Position numbers and translations under genes: made by a program. A stretch of 64,000 nucleotides of DNA, taken from NCBI GenBank assembly GCA_963921195.1, contig OY992540.1, positions 196,477,640 to 196,541,639 of the forward strand. Reading direction: 5' to 3'. The notes below the pieces were generated by a model. That model was not told where the DNA came from. It made no database searches and saw only the letters and a program-made list of their open reading frames with translations. Of this stretch, positions 43,606 to 54,985 are shown one piece after another; position 1 is the stretch's first letter; the number at the start of each line of letters is the position of its first letter. Origin of the DNA: Pegoplata infirma. Taxonomy: Eukaryota > Arthropoda > Insecta > Diptera > Anthomyiidae.

Positions 43606-44275
43606 AATATTGATAAAAAAATATGATGAAAAAAAATTTGATGAAAACAAAATTATTGATACAAAAAAAAATATTGATAAAAAAAATATTGATAAAAAAA
43701 TAAATATTAATGAAAAAAAAAAAATTATGAAAAAAAATATTGATGAAAAAAAATATTGATGAAAAAAAAAATATTGATGAAAAAAAAAAATATTGAGAAA
43801 AAAAAAAATATTGATGAAAAAAAAAATATTGATGAAAAAAAAAAATATTGATGCAAAATAATTATGTTACGTTTTATTCACCAGCTGGTGAATATTTTTT
43901 ATTCCCCACGAGGTGAATTATTATCCAAGTTATCCAAAAAAAAAATATTGATGAAAAAAAAAAAATTATTGATGAAAAAAAAATATTGATGCAAAATAAT
44001 TATGTTATGTTTTATTCACCAGCTGTTGAATATTTTTTTAATCCCCACGAGGTGAATTATTTTCCAAGTTACAACCCCAAGTTACAAAAATTTTTGGTTT
44101 TAAGAAAATGAAAAGAGTAATTCCAATTTTCTTTTTTGTTAATCGTTAGCTTATATAGTCAAGCTGAGGTGGCGTCCTGCAACTTTTTTAAAATTAGACA
44201 CCAGCCTAAAAACATTATCATGTTAAAAAAACAAAAAAGTACCAGAAATAAGTACAAAAAATAGACCAAAAAAAT

Positions 44276-44600
44276 ACCTTTCCTATGATGTCTCATACGC
44301 TCCTTTACTTGTATAGCGTCATAACTCAAAAAAATGCGTTTTTTGAGTTAATGATGCAGAATTATTCGTTATATCATGCTGTATATTGTGTCAAAAATTC
44401 GTATTAATATCTTTTAAACTCACCGTTTGAGAAGAGTACACGCCATTATTACATTTTCTGTGTGCCGGCCTTTTTCAATTAAAAACCAGTTTCAATAGTA
44501 AACTTTAAACGTGTTTTCTGCAAAATCAAATATTTTGAGTTGTGACACTATACAAGTAAAGGAGCGATATGTATGTGTAGGATCATTAGAAAGTACCAAA
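44276..44600. mobile_element. FB7, small foldback element
   Basis: The left arm CATACGCTCCTTTACTTGTA (44290 region) continues to CATAACTCAAAA. It is mirrored by TTTTGAGTTGTGACAC followed by TACAAGTAAAGGAGCGATAT (44533-44572). Outer words TCCTATGATG and TGTAGGATCATT also pair loosely. No terminal duplication could be fixed. Confidence 0.6.
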
Positions 44601-45066
44601 GTACTTAAAAATAATGTACAATTACATCAACTTGACATCGGCATATTTTATAAAAAAAAAATTGTGTAATCCGCATGGACAGACTAGGCCAGCCAATTTA
44701 TTTAGATTGGTAATTTTTCCCAGTGTGTGGCGCCACCAACCGGTTTTATCTGTCAAATTTTATGGAAAAAGTCATGACGGGCTTGTTTTGTTCCTACTCT
44801 AAATCTGTATATCTGCATAGAAGCCATGAGTGCAAGAACATTTGTTTTCATTTAAAGCAATAACGATTGTAAATATAATTTACAAAAATTTATTACACTT
44901 TCTTCAATTGAAACTAAATCCCTTTTATTTTATTACTGTTGTTTATCTGAAATCCAATTACATCTTTAAGGAACTAATTTAACATCTATCATGTTAAAAC
45001 AACAAAAACAAACGTTCTACGCTTCAAAACAGAGATATAGGCAGAACAACTACATAATGCGAGGAA
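44601..45066. other. No recognisable gene
   Basis: Less AT-rich patch near 44660-44830 without a supported ORF. Confidence 0.35.
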
Positions 45067-45770
45067 ACAAGTAACAGTGTTGAATTCGGCAGTGCCGAAG
45101 CTTTTATACCCTTCAACATGTAACCAAGTTAAAGAAATTTGAAATTTGATCGGGACGTTTGGGGGAAAAATGGGGAAATCGCCGAAGCGGTAGTGTGGCG
45201 TGTTACATTTTTTTACTTGCAGTTAATAAAAAAAGTTAAAAAAAAAAAATCGACAGAGACGTTTCGGGGAGAATTTTTTTTTTTTTGAGGTAGAGGAAAT
45301 ATAAATGATTACAATTTCATTTATTGTAATATAAACGCATAAATAAGAGAATTATATCAATATTTTTTTATTATTAACCACGCCCTCAAAATGGGAAGGT
45401 TAGAAAAAATGTCATTTCCTTGTCACTTTGGTCTAATTGCAGGTCAGTGAACTTCAAATGGTATAAAAATGTTTAATTTTTTAAACAAATTTACATAAAA
45501 TCATGGAAAAAATTTTGTTGTCTGGGGTTGTTTTAGTTTTTAAATTGGGAACTTTTTCTCCCCAACCCGATTTTGTTTATTTACGAACTTGAGCTTTGTA
45601 GTAACATAACACATATTCGTGCAAAATTTTAGATGTCTTTTGGTTTGGGTTACAACGTATTTTCTACAGACGTACGGACATTGATGGAATATATTAGAGT
45701 CTATCACTGATCAACAAAATATATATTTTTTAAGGTCCCCGACGAACATTTCGATGATTATATTAATTGA
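45067..45770 (+). mobile_element. Hel-E, divergent Helentron-like copy
   Basis: Begins ACAAGTAACAGTGTTGAATT with the palindrome AATTCGGCAGTGCCGAAGC and TTTTATACCCTTCAACATGT. Near the far end it has CTACAGACGTACGGACATT (a decayed GTCY tract), TATATATTTTTTAAGGTCC and CATTTCGATGATTATA, in the same order as the other Hel families. The terminal hairpin is missing. Confidence 0.6.
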
Positions 45771-46125
45771 CTTTAAATAAAAAATTAATAAAATCTTTTA
45801 TCAGAATCAAATTTGAAAAAAATCCATTAATAACCTGCAATTTAATGATTTATATAACAATTTTCTTCATCGAAGGAGTTTAAATTAAAAAAATAATCAA
45901 AACAGCGTTTTTGGTGATTGAAATTCGTTTTCAATTATTTTTGTGGACAATAGAGACTGAACATGAAATAAATTTCAGTTAATCCAACCTAACACTCAAA
46001 GTATTTGTATTCGTAAGATCTAGTGAGAAATTCATTTAAATCGTTATTTTTTCTATTATTTTAAATTGATCCTAATAAAATAAAAAATGCCTGCGAATTT
46101 TGTACTCTTGGCCAAAATATTAAAT
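45771..46125. other. No recognisable gene
   Basis: AT-rich filler between Hel-E and X-7. Nothing supported. Confidence 0.4.
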
Positions 46126-46266
46126 AATGATAATGTTTTGCGGAAGATTTAGGTGTACTTGCCAAATCAAAGTTTTTTTTAGAAAAAATAATGTTATATT
46201 ACTTTGCTATTCCATGCAAAACGAATTAAAATATCATTTCGTAAGTGAGAGCAAAAATAAGTGCAA

Positions 46267-46890
46267 ACAAGTAAAAAAGCTTAATTCGGCATTGCCGAAT
46301 GTATTGATACCGTCCACAATTTCTTAAAGGTTATTGCAAAAAAATTTATTTAAAAAGAAATTACTTTTGAAAAAAATAAAAAAAAAAATTTTGAAAAAAA
46401 AATTCCGCGAAAAAAAAATTGGTAAAAAAAAAATCCGCGATTTTTTTTCATTTTTTGTCAAAAAATATGTTTGCACTTGTTTAAATACTATTTGGTGTTC
46501 AATTATGTTCACATATGTCAACCAGCAGCCGAATTAAAACATTTTGTATTTTTAGGTTATGTTGAATGTACTAAAATTTTTGAGGTGTCCCTACATTTTC
46601 GTTCATAACTTCTGAACCGCTTAACCGATATCGGTCAAATGCAATACCAAACTTCTCGGGAGAACTTCCATTAAATGTGATAAGTTTCAGTCTTCTCCGT
46701 GTAATAATTTGGCCGTGATCACCATTTCCACAGACTGACGGACAGACGGACATAGCTAGAATGTCTTAAAACCGATCTGGGATCATGAATATATATACTT
46801 TATGGGGTCCCAGACCGAAATTTCGATGAGTTACAAACGGAATGACAAACTTATATATACCCTCTATCACTAGAGTGTAGGGTATAAAAA
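46267..46890 (+). mobile_element. Hel-A-3, complete
   Basis: ACAAGTAAAAAAG, then the perfect palindrome ATTCGGCATTGCCGAAT, a short GACGGACAGACGGACA tract near 46737-46752, and the ACCCTCTATCACTAGAGTGT hairpin with AGGGTATAAAAA at the end. It is collinear with Hel-A-1. Inserted in the F end of X-7. Confidence 0.8.
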
Positions 46891-48016
46891 GTGTATAAAG
46901 ATTCGGCACCAAAGAATATAACACTCTCACTTGTTTTATGTACATTTGATAAACAAATGGAAAATTAAAAAAAAAAATTATACCAAAAAAAAAAAATATT
47001 TTATTTCACGAAAAACAAACTTGTGTAAAAAAATTTAATGAATCCAAAATTTTTGGTGAAAAAAATTTTGATAAAAAAAAGTTTTTGATGAATTTTTTTG
47101 ATGAAAAAAAAAAAATTTGATGTAAAAAAAATTGATGAAAAAAAAAAAAATATGAAAAATATATGAAAAAAATTTTTTTAGTGAGAATAAAATTGATAAT
47201 AAAAAATTTGATAACAAAATTTGATGAAAAAAAATTGATGAGAAAAAAATATGATAAAAAAATTTGATGAAAAAAAAAATAATGAAAAAATTGATGAAAA
47301 ACAAAAAAAAAATGATGAAAAAAAAATTTGATAAAAAAAAATTAATGGAAAAAAAAAATTGATGAAAAAAAAAATTATAAAAAAAAAAAAATTGATGTAA
47401 AAAAAAATTGATAAAAAAAAAAAATTTGATAAAAAACAAAAAAATTGATGAAAAAACAAAAAAAAAATGAACAAAAAAATTTTATGAAAAAAAATTTTTG
47501 ATGAAAAAAAATTTGATGAAAAAAAATTAATGAAAAAAAATTGATGAAAAAAAAAATTTATAAAAAAAAATTTTGATGAAAAAAAAAATTTTTGGTGAAA
47601 AAAAAAATTTGATAAAAAAAAAATTTGATAAAAAAAATTTGATAAAAAAAAATTTGATAAAAAAAATGACAAAAAAAAATTATGAAAAAAAAAATTGATG
47701 AAAAAAAAGTTTGACGAAAAAAAAGTTTGATGAAAAAAAAATTTATGAAAAAAAAAAAATTATGAAAAAAAAGTTTTGATGGAAAAGAAAAAAAAAATTT
47801 GATGAAAAAAATTTTTTTTTTTGTTGAAAAATAATTATATACTTTTTATTCACTAGCTGGTCAAAAAAGGTATTATTCACCACGAGGTGAATTATTATCC
47901 AAGTTACAAACCCAATTTATTAAAATTTTTGGCTTCAAGAAAACGAAAATAGTAATTCTTGTTTTCTTTTTCGTTAATTGTTAGCTTATATAGTCAAACT
48001 AAGGTGGAGTCCTGCA

Positions 48017-48831
48017 ATTTTTTATACCCTACACCACACTGTTGTACAGGGTATAACGAGTTTGTGCTGATGTTTGTAACTACCCGAAATATTGGTCCTA
48101 GACCCACTTTTAAGTATACCGATCGACTTAAGTAGAATCACTTTTTGAGTCGATTTAGCGATGTCCGTCTGCCCGTCCATGTAAACGGTGTAAACACGTT
48201 ACAGGTCGCAATTTTTAATCAATTGACTTGAAATTAGAAACTTATGCCTCTTTTGGCCCAAGGACCTATTGAAATCGGAAAAAACCGGTCCACATTTAGA
48301 CCTAGCCCCCATACAATGGTCCTCTTTAGTTTTGGCTCAAACTACTCTAATAGCCGCATTTTAATAGGTATATTTTCGAAATGGCAGATAATAATGTTTC
48401 ATCCACATAAATCACCATTCCGAATTTTAAAGAAATCGGACCAGGTCTTCTTGTAGCCCCAATACAAACCACCTTCCCGATTTTTACATAAATCTCTCAA
48501 ATTTCATGAAAATAGAAAATATTTAATTAAAATTCTGTTTGTGTATGTTAAACGCGTATTTTAATAACCTTATCAAATCTGATTATCATCGGACCATTTT
48601 TGGACTTAGGTCCCATTTAAAAATTTCGTCCGATATTCAGTTGAAGCGGTTTATTGTCAGCAAAAAGAAGCCTATTCCACTCAAATTTGATATGTGAGTG
48701 CTTTTTACAGTAATTAAAGATTTGACAAAATATAGATCTAATCAGTCCATGTTTGAACTTGGGCCCCACTTTCCGGGAAACTCTGGTGTAGGGTATTATA
48801 TGGTCGGTCGTGACCGACTATAATTTTCTTA
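48017..48831 (-). mobile_element. Hel-C-1, complete
   Basis: TATACCCTACACCACACTG opens the hairpin at the left. GTCCGTCTGCCCGTCC (about 48165) is a short GTCY tract. The right end has GGTCGGTCGTGACCGACT, a palindrome specific to family C, then TTTTCTTA. Inserted in the L end of X-7. The body carries no long ORF. Confidence 0.8.
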
Positions 48832-48859
48832 TAGACACCAGCCTAAAAACATTATCATG

Positions 48860-50054
48860 TTAAAAAATAAATTTGACCACCTTTATGCTGTAGCTTAATG
48901 CATCGCATAAACTTTATAACTTTAACTTTCAAAACATCGAAACAAAAATTAAACACAATGTCCTATAAATTTGTGTGTAGGGTATTTTTTAATGAATTTC
49001 CAAATGCGTATTGTATGTTTTACATGTGCGTTGTACTTGTACTTACACGTAAATAATAAAATAAATCTTACAAATACTGTTGAACTTTAATCCAGGCATC
49101 AGTTTATCAAATTGTGTGAATGTGTGTGTATGAAAGGATACAGCGACGTATTCAGGTATTTGAAAGGGGGGGGGGGGGGGGCAACTTGATTTTTTTTTTT
49201 AATCATAATCTAATAATACTATTTTCTAGGACTCCCCCCAAAAAAATTCTAGCAACCACAGCAGTCTATGCCAAAAACATAAAAAAGCAAAGTGATGTGG
49301 TAAATAATATTTTATGTATGGTGAGAAATTTTCATATTTCTGCTGTGTGAAATGATATCTTTATTGACAACTGTAAATTTTTGATAGTTGGAAATAAAAT
49401 GAAAAAAAAATTATAATACTAAATATTTTTTACGAAATATCTTTTTTTTGTTTATTGTAATTCGCTAACAAATGCAATATTTGCAATTATTAAATGACTT
49501 TGTGTTTTATGAAAATATCCATTTTTCTACACAAAAAATTTTTTCAGGATCTAAAATGTGCAGGATTATATCGGGTAATATTTCTCGGAAATTCCCAGAA
49601 ATAATGTTTATACACTTTTTTTGTAGGAAAACTGATTCAAAGGCTGAGATCTTTTCTATAGGAAAAATGTCTCATTGTCAGAATCGACAACTTTTTTGTA
49701 GGAAAAATTTTATAGATTCTCAGACTTTTCAATAGGAAATATGTCTCAGAAAATGTATTAGAATCTCAGATTTTTTCTAAGGAAAAGTGTCTCAGAAAGC
49801 TATACTTAAAAAAAAAAAAAACAAGTTTTTCAGAACCTAAGACGTTTTTATGGGTATAAAGTCACTAAATCTGAGAATTTTTGTATGCGAAGAATTTTTC
49901 TTAATATAGGAATTTTTGGTGGAAAAATTACCTAAGCATCTGATGATTTTCTATCTGAAAGTGTATCAACATCTAAACATTTTTCTAAAGCAACAATATT
50001 ATAAATTCTAAAAGCTTTTCAGTAGCAAAATGCGTTATAGCCTCAGCTTTTTTA
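48860..50054. other. AT-rich region with decayed minisatellite, no gene
   Basis: From about 49500 to 50040 there are degenerate 30-45 bp units containing GAATCTCAGATTTTTTCTA, GGAAAAATGTCTCA and similar words, related to the minisatellite at 56050-57600. The rest shows no ORF or RNA gene. A 16-G run is listed separately. Confidence 0.5.
49166..49181 (+). repeat. Poly(G) run of 16
   Basis: An uninterrupted G run in otherwise AT-rich DNA, preceded by GTATTCAGGTATTTGAAA. It is one of two such runs in the window; the other, at 60819, lies in Hel-D. Confidence 0.95.
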
Positions 50055-50790
50055 ATATGATAATGTTTTTTGGCTGGTGTCTAATTTAAAAAAAGTTGCA
50101 GGACGCCACCTCAGTTTGACTATATAAGCTAACAATTAACGAAAAAGAGAATAAGAATTACCATTTTCATTTTCTTAAAACCAAATTTGGGTTTGCAACT
50201 TGCTTATAATTCACCTCGTGGTGAATAAAAAGTAACACAACAATTTTTCAGCAAACATTTTTTTTTCATAAATTTTTTTTTTTTTTCAAATTTATTTTTT
50301 TTTCATAATTTTTTTTTTCATCAATTTTTTTTTTTCATAAAATTTTTTTTCATCATTTTTTTTTTTGTTTTTTCATCAATTTTTTTTTGGTTTTTTCATC
50401 AATTTTTTTTCCCCATCAATTTTTTTTTTGCATCAAATTTTTTTTTTCATCAATTTTTTTTTGTTTTTTCATCAATTTTTTTTTTATCAGTTTTTTCCAT
50501 CAAATTTTTTTTTTTCATAATTTTTTTTTTTTCATCAAAATTTTTTTTTATACAAATTTTTTTTTTCTTCAAAAATTTTTTTCATAAATTTTTTTTTTTT
50601 TTTCAAATTCTTTTTTTTTTTAATTTTTTTTTGCAGAAAATTTTTTTTTATAAATTTTTTTTATCAAGTTTTTATTTACATCAAATTTTTTATTATCAAT
50701 TTTTTTTTCTCATAAGAAAAAAATTATTTTCCATAATTTTTTTTTCTTCCAAATTTTTTTTTTTTCACCAAAAATTTTTTGTACATAAAT
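50055..50790 (+). mobile_element. X-8, L end plus array
   Basis: ATGATAATGTTTTTTGGCTG opens the L end. GTTGCAGGACGCCACCTCAG and the palindrome ATTCACCTCGTGGTGAAT follow. The T-rich array is at 50265-50790. The F end is absent; sequence after 50790 is AT-rich and unassigned up to Hel-C-2. Confidence 0.7.
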
Positions 50791-50878
50791 CTTTATACTT
50801 TTTTATTAAATTATAAAAAAAAAAAAGTTTGAAAAAGGTATTAGCCTTGTTTTAAGTTTTGGTCATTGTTAAGTAAAA

Positions 50879-51215
50879 ACAAGGAAGAAAATTATAGTCG
50901 GTCAAGACCGACCATATAATACCCTACACCAGAGTTTCCCGAAAAATGGGTCACAAGTTCAAACATGGACCGATTTTATCTGTCTTTTGTTAGATTTTTA
51001 TTTAGTGTAGAAAACACACACAGATCAAATTTAAGTGGAATTGGTTTTTTTGCCAATAGACAAATTTAACTGAATATCGGTTGAAATTTTTATATGGGGG
51101 AGTAAGTCCAAAAATGGTCTAATTACATTCCGATTTGATTAGGTTACTAAAGTACATGTTTAACACCTAAAAATAAAATTTTTATCAAATATTTCCATTT
51201 TTATGAATTTTGAGA
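50879..51215 (+). mobile_element. Hel-C-2, 5' third only
   Basis: ACAAGGAAGAAAATTATAG, then the palindrome GTCGGTCAAGACCGAC and TACCCTACACCAGAGTTTCC. The copy stops near 51215, where the FB6 half element begins. Confidence 0.8.
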
Positions 51216-51225
51216 AAAAAATTTT

Positions 51226-51485
51226 ATTCTATAGCCCATACAAAACTATATAAGAATGTAAATTTTTGAGTTTGTGGTGCATGCCGTTTTAATGTGATAA
51301 ATATTTAATCAAGGCAACTCGCCACAAATTTGACCATTTTTCCAATATTTGACCACGCCTTCTAAGCCCAGTTTTTGAAAATTAGAAAAACCAAAAACGC
51401 AATTTTCTTAGCTCCATATAGGGCTATCCAAACACCCTATTCAGAAATTTACGGGACTCATGTTTTTCTGTAGCGGGACATTTGG
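51226..51485. mobile_element. FB6-2, right half only
   Basis: Begins ATAGCCCATACAAAACTATA and follows the right arm of FB6-1 (GTGGTGCATGCCGTTTTAAT, CGCCACAAATTTGACC, TTCTAAGCCCAGTTTTTGAA) to CATGTTTTTCTGTAG. It keeps GGGCTATCCAAACACCCTAT, which is partly deleted in FB6-1. Confidence 0.75.
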
Positions 51486-52189
51486 TGTGGCATGGCTCAT
51501 ATTTAGGTTTCTCTAAATTTTCCAGTTGTTTTTGTTTTAAATTTTGTGACTTTTTCTGTATTTATCTGCATTTTTCTGGCTAATTTTTTGTATTTTTTTG
51601 ATTTGTTCATAGTTTTTAAAATTTTTCTGAATATTTAATAAATCCTGCTAGTGTATTTGAGAAATTTCTTGGAGTTATTTTTTGCTGAAAAATATCGTTT
51701 TGCAAATATGTGATGTTAATTGGTAAAAACTTTTTATTAAATAAAAAATTATCATGATTTTATATTTTGGGCAAGAGTACAAAACTCTGCAACATATTTA
51801 TTGGGATAATGTGCCAGAATCCTCAATTCTCTTTTTAAGCAAATGATTTCGAAAAATTCCAAAGTCAAGAAACTTTTTTAGAATAAACATGTCTGAAATT
51901 TGATATAAATTGTATTGGGAAATTATTTAGGATTTCTTGAGACATTTTTCAAAATATCACACATTTTTTTAAGTTCTAAACCCTATTCTATAGGAATAAA
52001 TTAATAAAGATTAAAAATTTTTCTATAAAAAACAATCAAAATAAACAAGTGGTAACTACTAAAAAATAGTTAAAATATTAAAAAAAAACTATATTATTTG
52101 TTTAAAAAGAATATCAATTAAATTTTTATCCATATGTAGCAAGGGGAAGAGTGTCCCCCAAAAACCCCTACAGACCTGTTGAAGTGTAT
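51486..52189. other. No recognisable gene
   Basis: AT-rich, with no supported ORF, RNA gene or repeat edge. Confidence 0.4.
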
Positions 52190-52275
52190 AAAAAGATTCG
52201 AAACAGCCGAATTTAACACTCTCACTTGTTTACATTGTGAAGGGTATCAATATTTTCGGAAAGACTAAATTTAAC
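52190..52275 (-). repeat. Two short Helentron-like 5' end fragments
   Basis: TTCGAAACAGCCGAATTTAA then CACTCTCACTTGTTT is an inverted Hel-D-type start. It is followed by GAAGGGTATCAATATTTTCG, a decayed Hel-A-type start. Confidence 0.5.
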
Positions 52276-52364
52276 TTTTAACTTCATTTTATCATTTTTT
52301 TTTTTTTTTCAATTTTTCACCAGCATTTTTTCACAAAAATGTTTGATTCTTCAAAAAAAAATTT

Positions 52365-52685
52365 CCCGGAATTTTTTATAAGACGTTATCATTAATAAAT
52401 CACGTTAAAAATTTACCGATGTCGTAAGTGAAATCATAATAATTCATTTTTATTAAAATGCAAAACCCTCTATCTGATAATTTTCCCTCTATTTAACATA
52501 AAATCCCCAAAAGTGCAAAATTTTAAAAACTAATTATATGTGAGATTCAGTAATTGATTTAAAAAAATATTGTAGAATATTGAATTTTAATTACTCTAAC
52601 AATTCGCGAAATAAACGGTTTTTTGGCTCTTCTTAAAAGTTGTGTTTTTTAGATAGAGGGTTTTGAATATAGGCCCTCGGTATAT
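52365..52685. mobile_element. Repeat T-3, uninterrupted
   Basis: Runs from about ATAAGACGTTATCATTAATA to GATAGAGGGTTTTGAATATA plus GGCCCTC, whose GAGGG/CCCTC arms form a terminal hairpin. It preserves AATTCGCGAAATAAACGG and CTCACATATAATTAG, the sequences between which the SINE sits in T-1. Hel-C-3 begins 20 bp downstream. Confidence 0.65.
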
Positions 52686-52704
52686 TTTTGTTATATTTTT
52701 TTGT

Positions 52705-53552
52705 TTTTATACCCTACACCACACTGTGGTACAGGGTATAATGAGTTTGTGCTGATGTTTGTAACTACCCGAAATATTGGTCCTAGACCCACTTTTAAGT
52801 ATACCGATCGGCTTAGAATCACTTTTTGAGTCGATTTAGCGATGTCCGTCCGTCCGTCCGTCTGTCCGTCCGTCCGTCCGTCTGTCCATGTAAACGGTGT
52901 AAACACGATACAGGTCGCAATTCTTAATCAATTGACTTGAAATTTGAAACTTAAGCCTCTTTTGGCCCAAGGACGAAGCCTATTGAAATTGGAAAAAATC
53001 GGTCCATATTTAGACCTAGCCCCCATACAAAGGTCCTCTTTGGTTTTGGCTCAAATGACTCTAATAGACGCATTTTAACAGGTATCTATTCGAAATTTGG
53101 CAGGTAATCATGTTTTATCAACACAAATCACCATTCCAAATTTTAAAGAAATCGAACCAGTTCTTATTGTAGCCCCCATACAAACCACCTTCCCGATTTT
53201 CACATAAATCTCTCAAATTTCATGAAAATAGAAAATATTTAATTAAAATTCTGTTTGTGTATGTTAAACGCGTACTTTAATAACCTTATCAAATCTGATT
53301 ATCATCGGACCATTTTTGGACTTAGGTCCCATGGGGAAATTTCGCCCGATATTCAGTTGAAGTGATTTATTGTCAACAAAAAGAAGCCTATTCCACTCAA
53401 ATTTGATTAGTGAGTGCTTTTTACACTTATTAAAGATTTGACAAAATATAGATCTAATCAGTCCATGTTTGAACTTGGGACCCATTTTCCGGGAAACTCT
53501 GGTGTAGGGTATTTTATGGTCGGTCTTGACCGACTATAATTTTCTTACTTGT
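52705..53552 (-). mobile_element. Hel-C-3, complete, adjacent to the lectin gene
   Basis: TATACCCTACACCACACTG hairpin at the left. GTCCGTCCGTCCGTCTGTCC tract at 52846-52887. The right end has GGTCGGTCTTGACCGACT then TTTTCTTACTTGT. It ends 40 bp from the stop codon of the C-type lectin gene and so occupies or defines that gene's 3' flank. Confidence 0.85.
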
Positions 53553-53553
53553 T

Positions 53554-53559
53554 TTTAAT
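53554..53559 (-). promoter_or_regulatory. Candidate poly(A) signal ATTAAA of the lectin gene
   Basis: ATTAAA on the minus strand 33 bp after the stop codon, at the very edge of Hel-C-3. No AATAAA is nearer. Termination may therefore fall in the transposon border. Confidence 0.35.
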
Positions 53560-53591
53560 TAACTTTCTTTTTTTTTTTTAAATATCACTTC

Positions 53592-54230
53592 TTAAAATAT
53601 ACTCAAAACAACAGTTTTTGGTGGATCTGCTTCACAAATATAATACGCTTGTTGATTACAAAGCCAATCATTCATTTGATATTTTGTATTCTGATACCAT
53701 AAGTGTACACAATTTTCATGACCACCATTATTGTCTGGCTGACCAGCAGACCAGTCGGCATACGATAAACGTTCTCCGGTGCTATACCAATAGAAATCAC
53801 CCTCTGAATCCATATCAGAACCGGATAACCACCACCAACGATCTGTGGGATATTTAGCAATCAAATAATTTGATAATTCGGCTAATTCTTCAGCATTTTC
53901 AAATGAAGCTAGAAAACCATTCATAGAGCGGCATATTAAGGAGGCTTTATACCAAGTTACCTAGAAAGAAATTTTGGAGACATTAAGAAGACGTTTCACT
54001 TGATTTATCACAAAGTTTCATAAAAGACTTTTTACTTAATACAAATTTTAAATATTCACCTTGCTTTGTCCAAAACTATATAATTTATTTCCAACTTTCA
54101 CAAATGGATCGAGTTTCAAATCTTCATGGTGCACATCTAAGACAGTAGTCGACACTTGGGTAACACGCTTACCAGCTGCTATAGCAGCTATACACAAGAA
54201 TATGCCAATTTTTAAAATATTTTTCAACAT
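53592..54230 (-). CDS. Secreted single-domain C-type lectin, galactose type (two exons)
   Basis: Coding exons are 54230-54060 (57 codons) and 53960-53592 (122 codons plus stop), joined across a 99-bp GT-AG intron (donor AAG|GTGAAT, acceptor TTTCTTTCTAG|GTA, phase 0), giving 179 residues. A signal peptide (MLKNILKIGIFLCIAAIAAG) is followed by a short stretch and one complete C-type lectin fold from about residue 40. The four conserved Cys are in SLIC, ENC, WLC and YIC. WWWLSGSDMDSEGDFYW and STGERLSYADW are typical of fly CTLs. QPDN (not EPN) predicts galactose preference, and NDW supplies the usual second Ca2+ ligands. It resembles fly lectins such as the Sarcophaga lectin / lectin subunit alpha group, which bind sugars in haemolymph or gut immunity. 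No frameshift is seen; it is probably functional. Confidence 0.93.
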
Positions 54231-54284
54231 CTTGTCTGTTGACTTGTTGAGTTGATAAAGAATAAAGAAATTAATATATTTTTG

Positions 54285-54290
54285 TTTATA
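54285..54290 (-). promoter_or_regulatory. TATA box of the lectin gene
   Basis: TATAAA on the minus strand 55-60 bp upstream of the ATG. A TCAACTC initiator-like sequence lies about 33-38 bp downstream of it (54248-54254), which would give a 5' UTR of roughly 20 bases. Short TATA-driven promoters suit small inducible secreted proteins. This is positional inference. Confidence 0.5.
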
Positions 54291-54507
54291 AAGATTTCAG
54301 AGACGAAACCAGAATATTTAATAAAATTAATTAAGCATCAATAATGTATTTGAATTTATAAGTGTTTGCATATGGGTCATTCCATACAAAATCGTATACC
54401 CTCGAAAAATATATTCAAAAATATTTTTGAACAAACTATGGAGCCGTCAAATCGTAATGAAAAAAGTTTAAGGGGGAAAAAATGTATAAAAAAAATAAGT
54501 GAAAACT

Positions 54508-54560
54508 ATTGAGAGTGTTAAATTCGGCTGTATCAAACTTTTTATACCCTCCAAAATGTA
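54508..54560 (+). repeat. Helentron-like 5' fragment (Hel-D type)
   Basis: GAGAGTGTTAAATTCGGCTG followed by TTTTTATACCCTCCAAAATG, as at the start of Hel-D (60726). It breaks off after about 50 bp. No gene is seen between here and 54795. Confidence 0.5.
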
Positions 54561-54794
54561 GAAAAATTCAATAATAAATTAAGTGAAAAACAAAATTTTA
54601 GTTAAAAAATGTTTTTTTTTAGTTAATGTATTGTATTCCCTGCTCTAGTCCATTTCGTTTCCCGTTTCGTTCCCTTGTCCATTTCGGACGGACACTATGA
54701 TTTTTTCTGCTTAATGGTCGTATATTTCAAAATTCAAGTTTCTAGAACCATTAGAAAAAGATAGAAAATGTTGCAAATGGAAATTTTTACCATT

Positions 54795-54985
54795 ATTACC
54801 TAGAAGGCCCCTTGGACCTAGCCCTCTTTATATTTATTTTTATTTTTTAATTACCTTTAATTTAAGTATCCACACCAACCTGAAGACTCTTTTGGCTCCA
54901 GATGGGTCAGGGGCCCAGCCCTTAAATTTTACTTTCGTGTTTCCACCAAAAAATGTTTGTGCTCCGTAATGTGCACTTTTGACAA
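54795..54985. mobile_element. V-2, right third of TIR element V
   Basis: CTAGAAGGCCCCTTGGACC, CTTTTGGCTCCAGATGGGTC and the end GTAATGTGCACTTTTGAC match V-1 at 41450-41645. As in V-1, the A-rich array follows at once. Confidence 0.65.

Larger units (their letters stand above)
40729..44222 (-). mobile_element. X-6, containing V-1 and Hel-B-3
   Basis: Variant F end from CATGATAATGTTTTGC (40729), followed by array sequence at 40935-41031. TIR element V-1 interrupts, the array resumes 41640-42079, Hel-B-3 interrupts, the array resumes 43606-43855, and the L end follows to AAAACATTATCATG (44222). The L end holds ATTCACCAGCTGGTGAAT, a perfect 18-bp palindrome at 43877-43894. A partial L duplication lies at 43935-44060. 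Confidence 0.65.
46126..48859 (-). mobile_element. X-7, split by Hel-A-3 and Hel-C-1
   Basis: The F end opens with ATGATAATGTTTTGCGGAAG. Hel-A-3 interrupts it after AATAAGTGCAAA; it resumes at 46891 and shows the FB2 empty site (ATGTACATTTGATAAAC, about 46940). The array runs about 46965-47825, then the L end, interrupted by Hel-C-1 after TCCTGCAATTTTT and completed by AGACACCAGCCTAAAAACAT to 48859. Confidence 0.75.

Noticed and set aside
53618..54255. Plus-strand ORFs over the lectin gene
   Set aside because: Antisense shadows of the spliced lectin exons.
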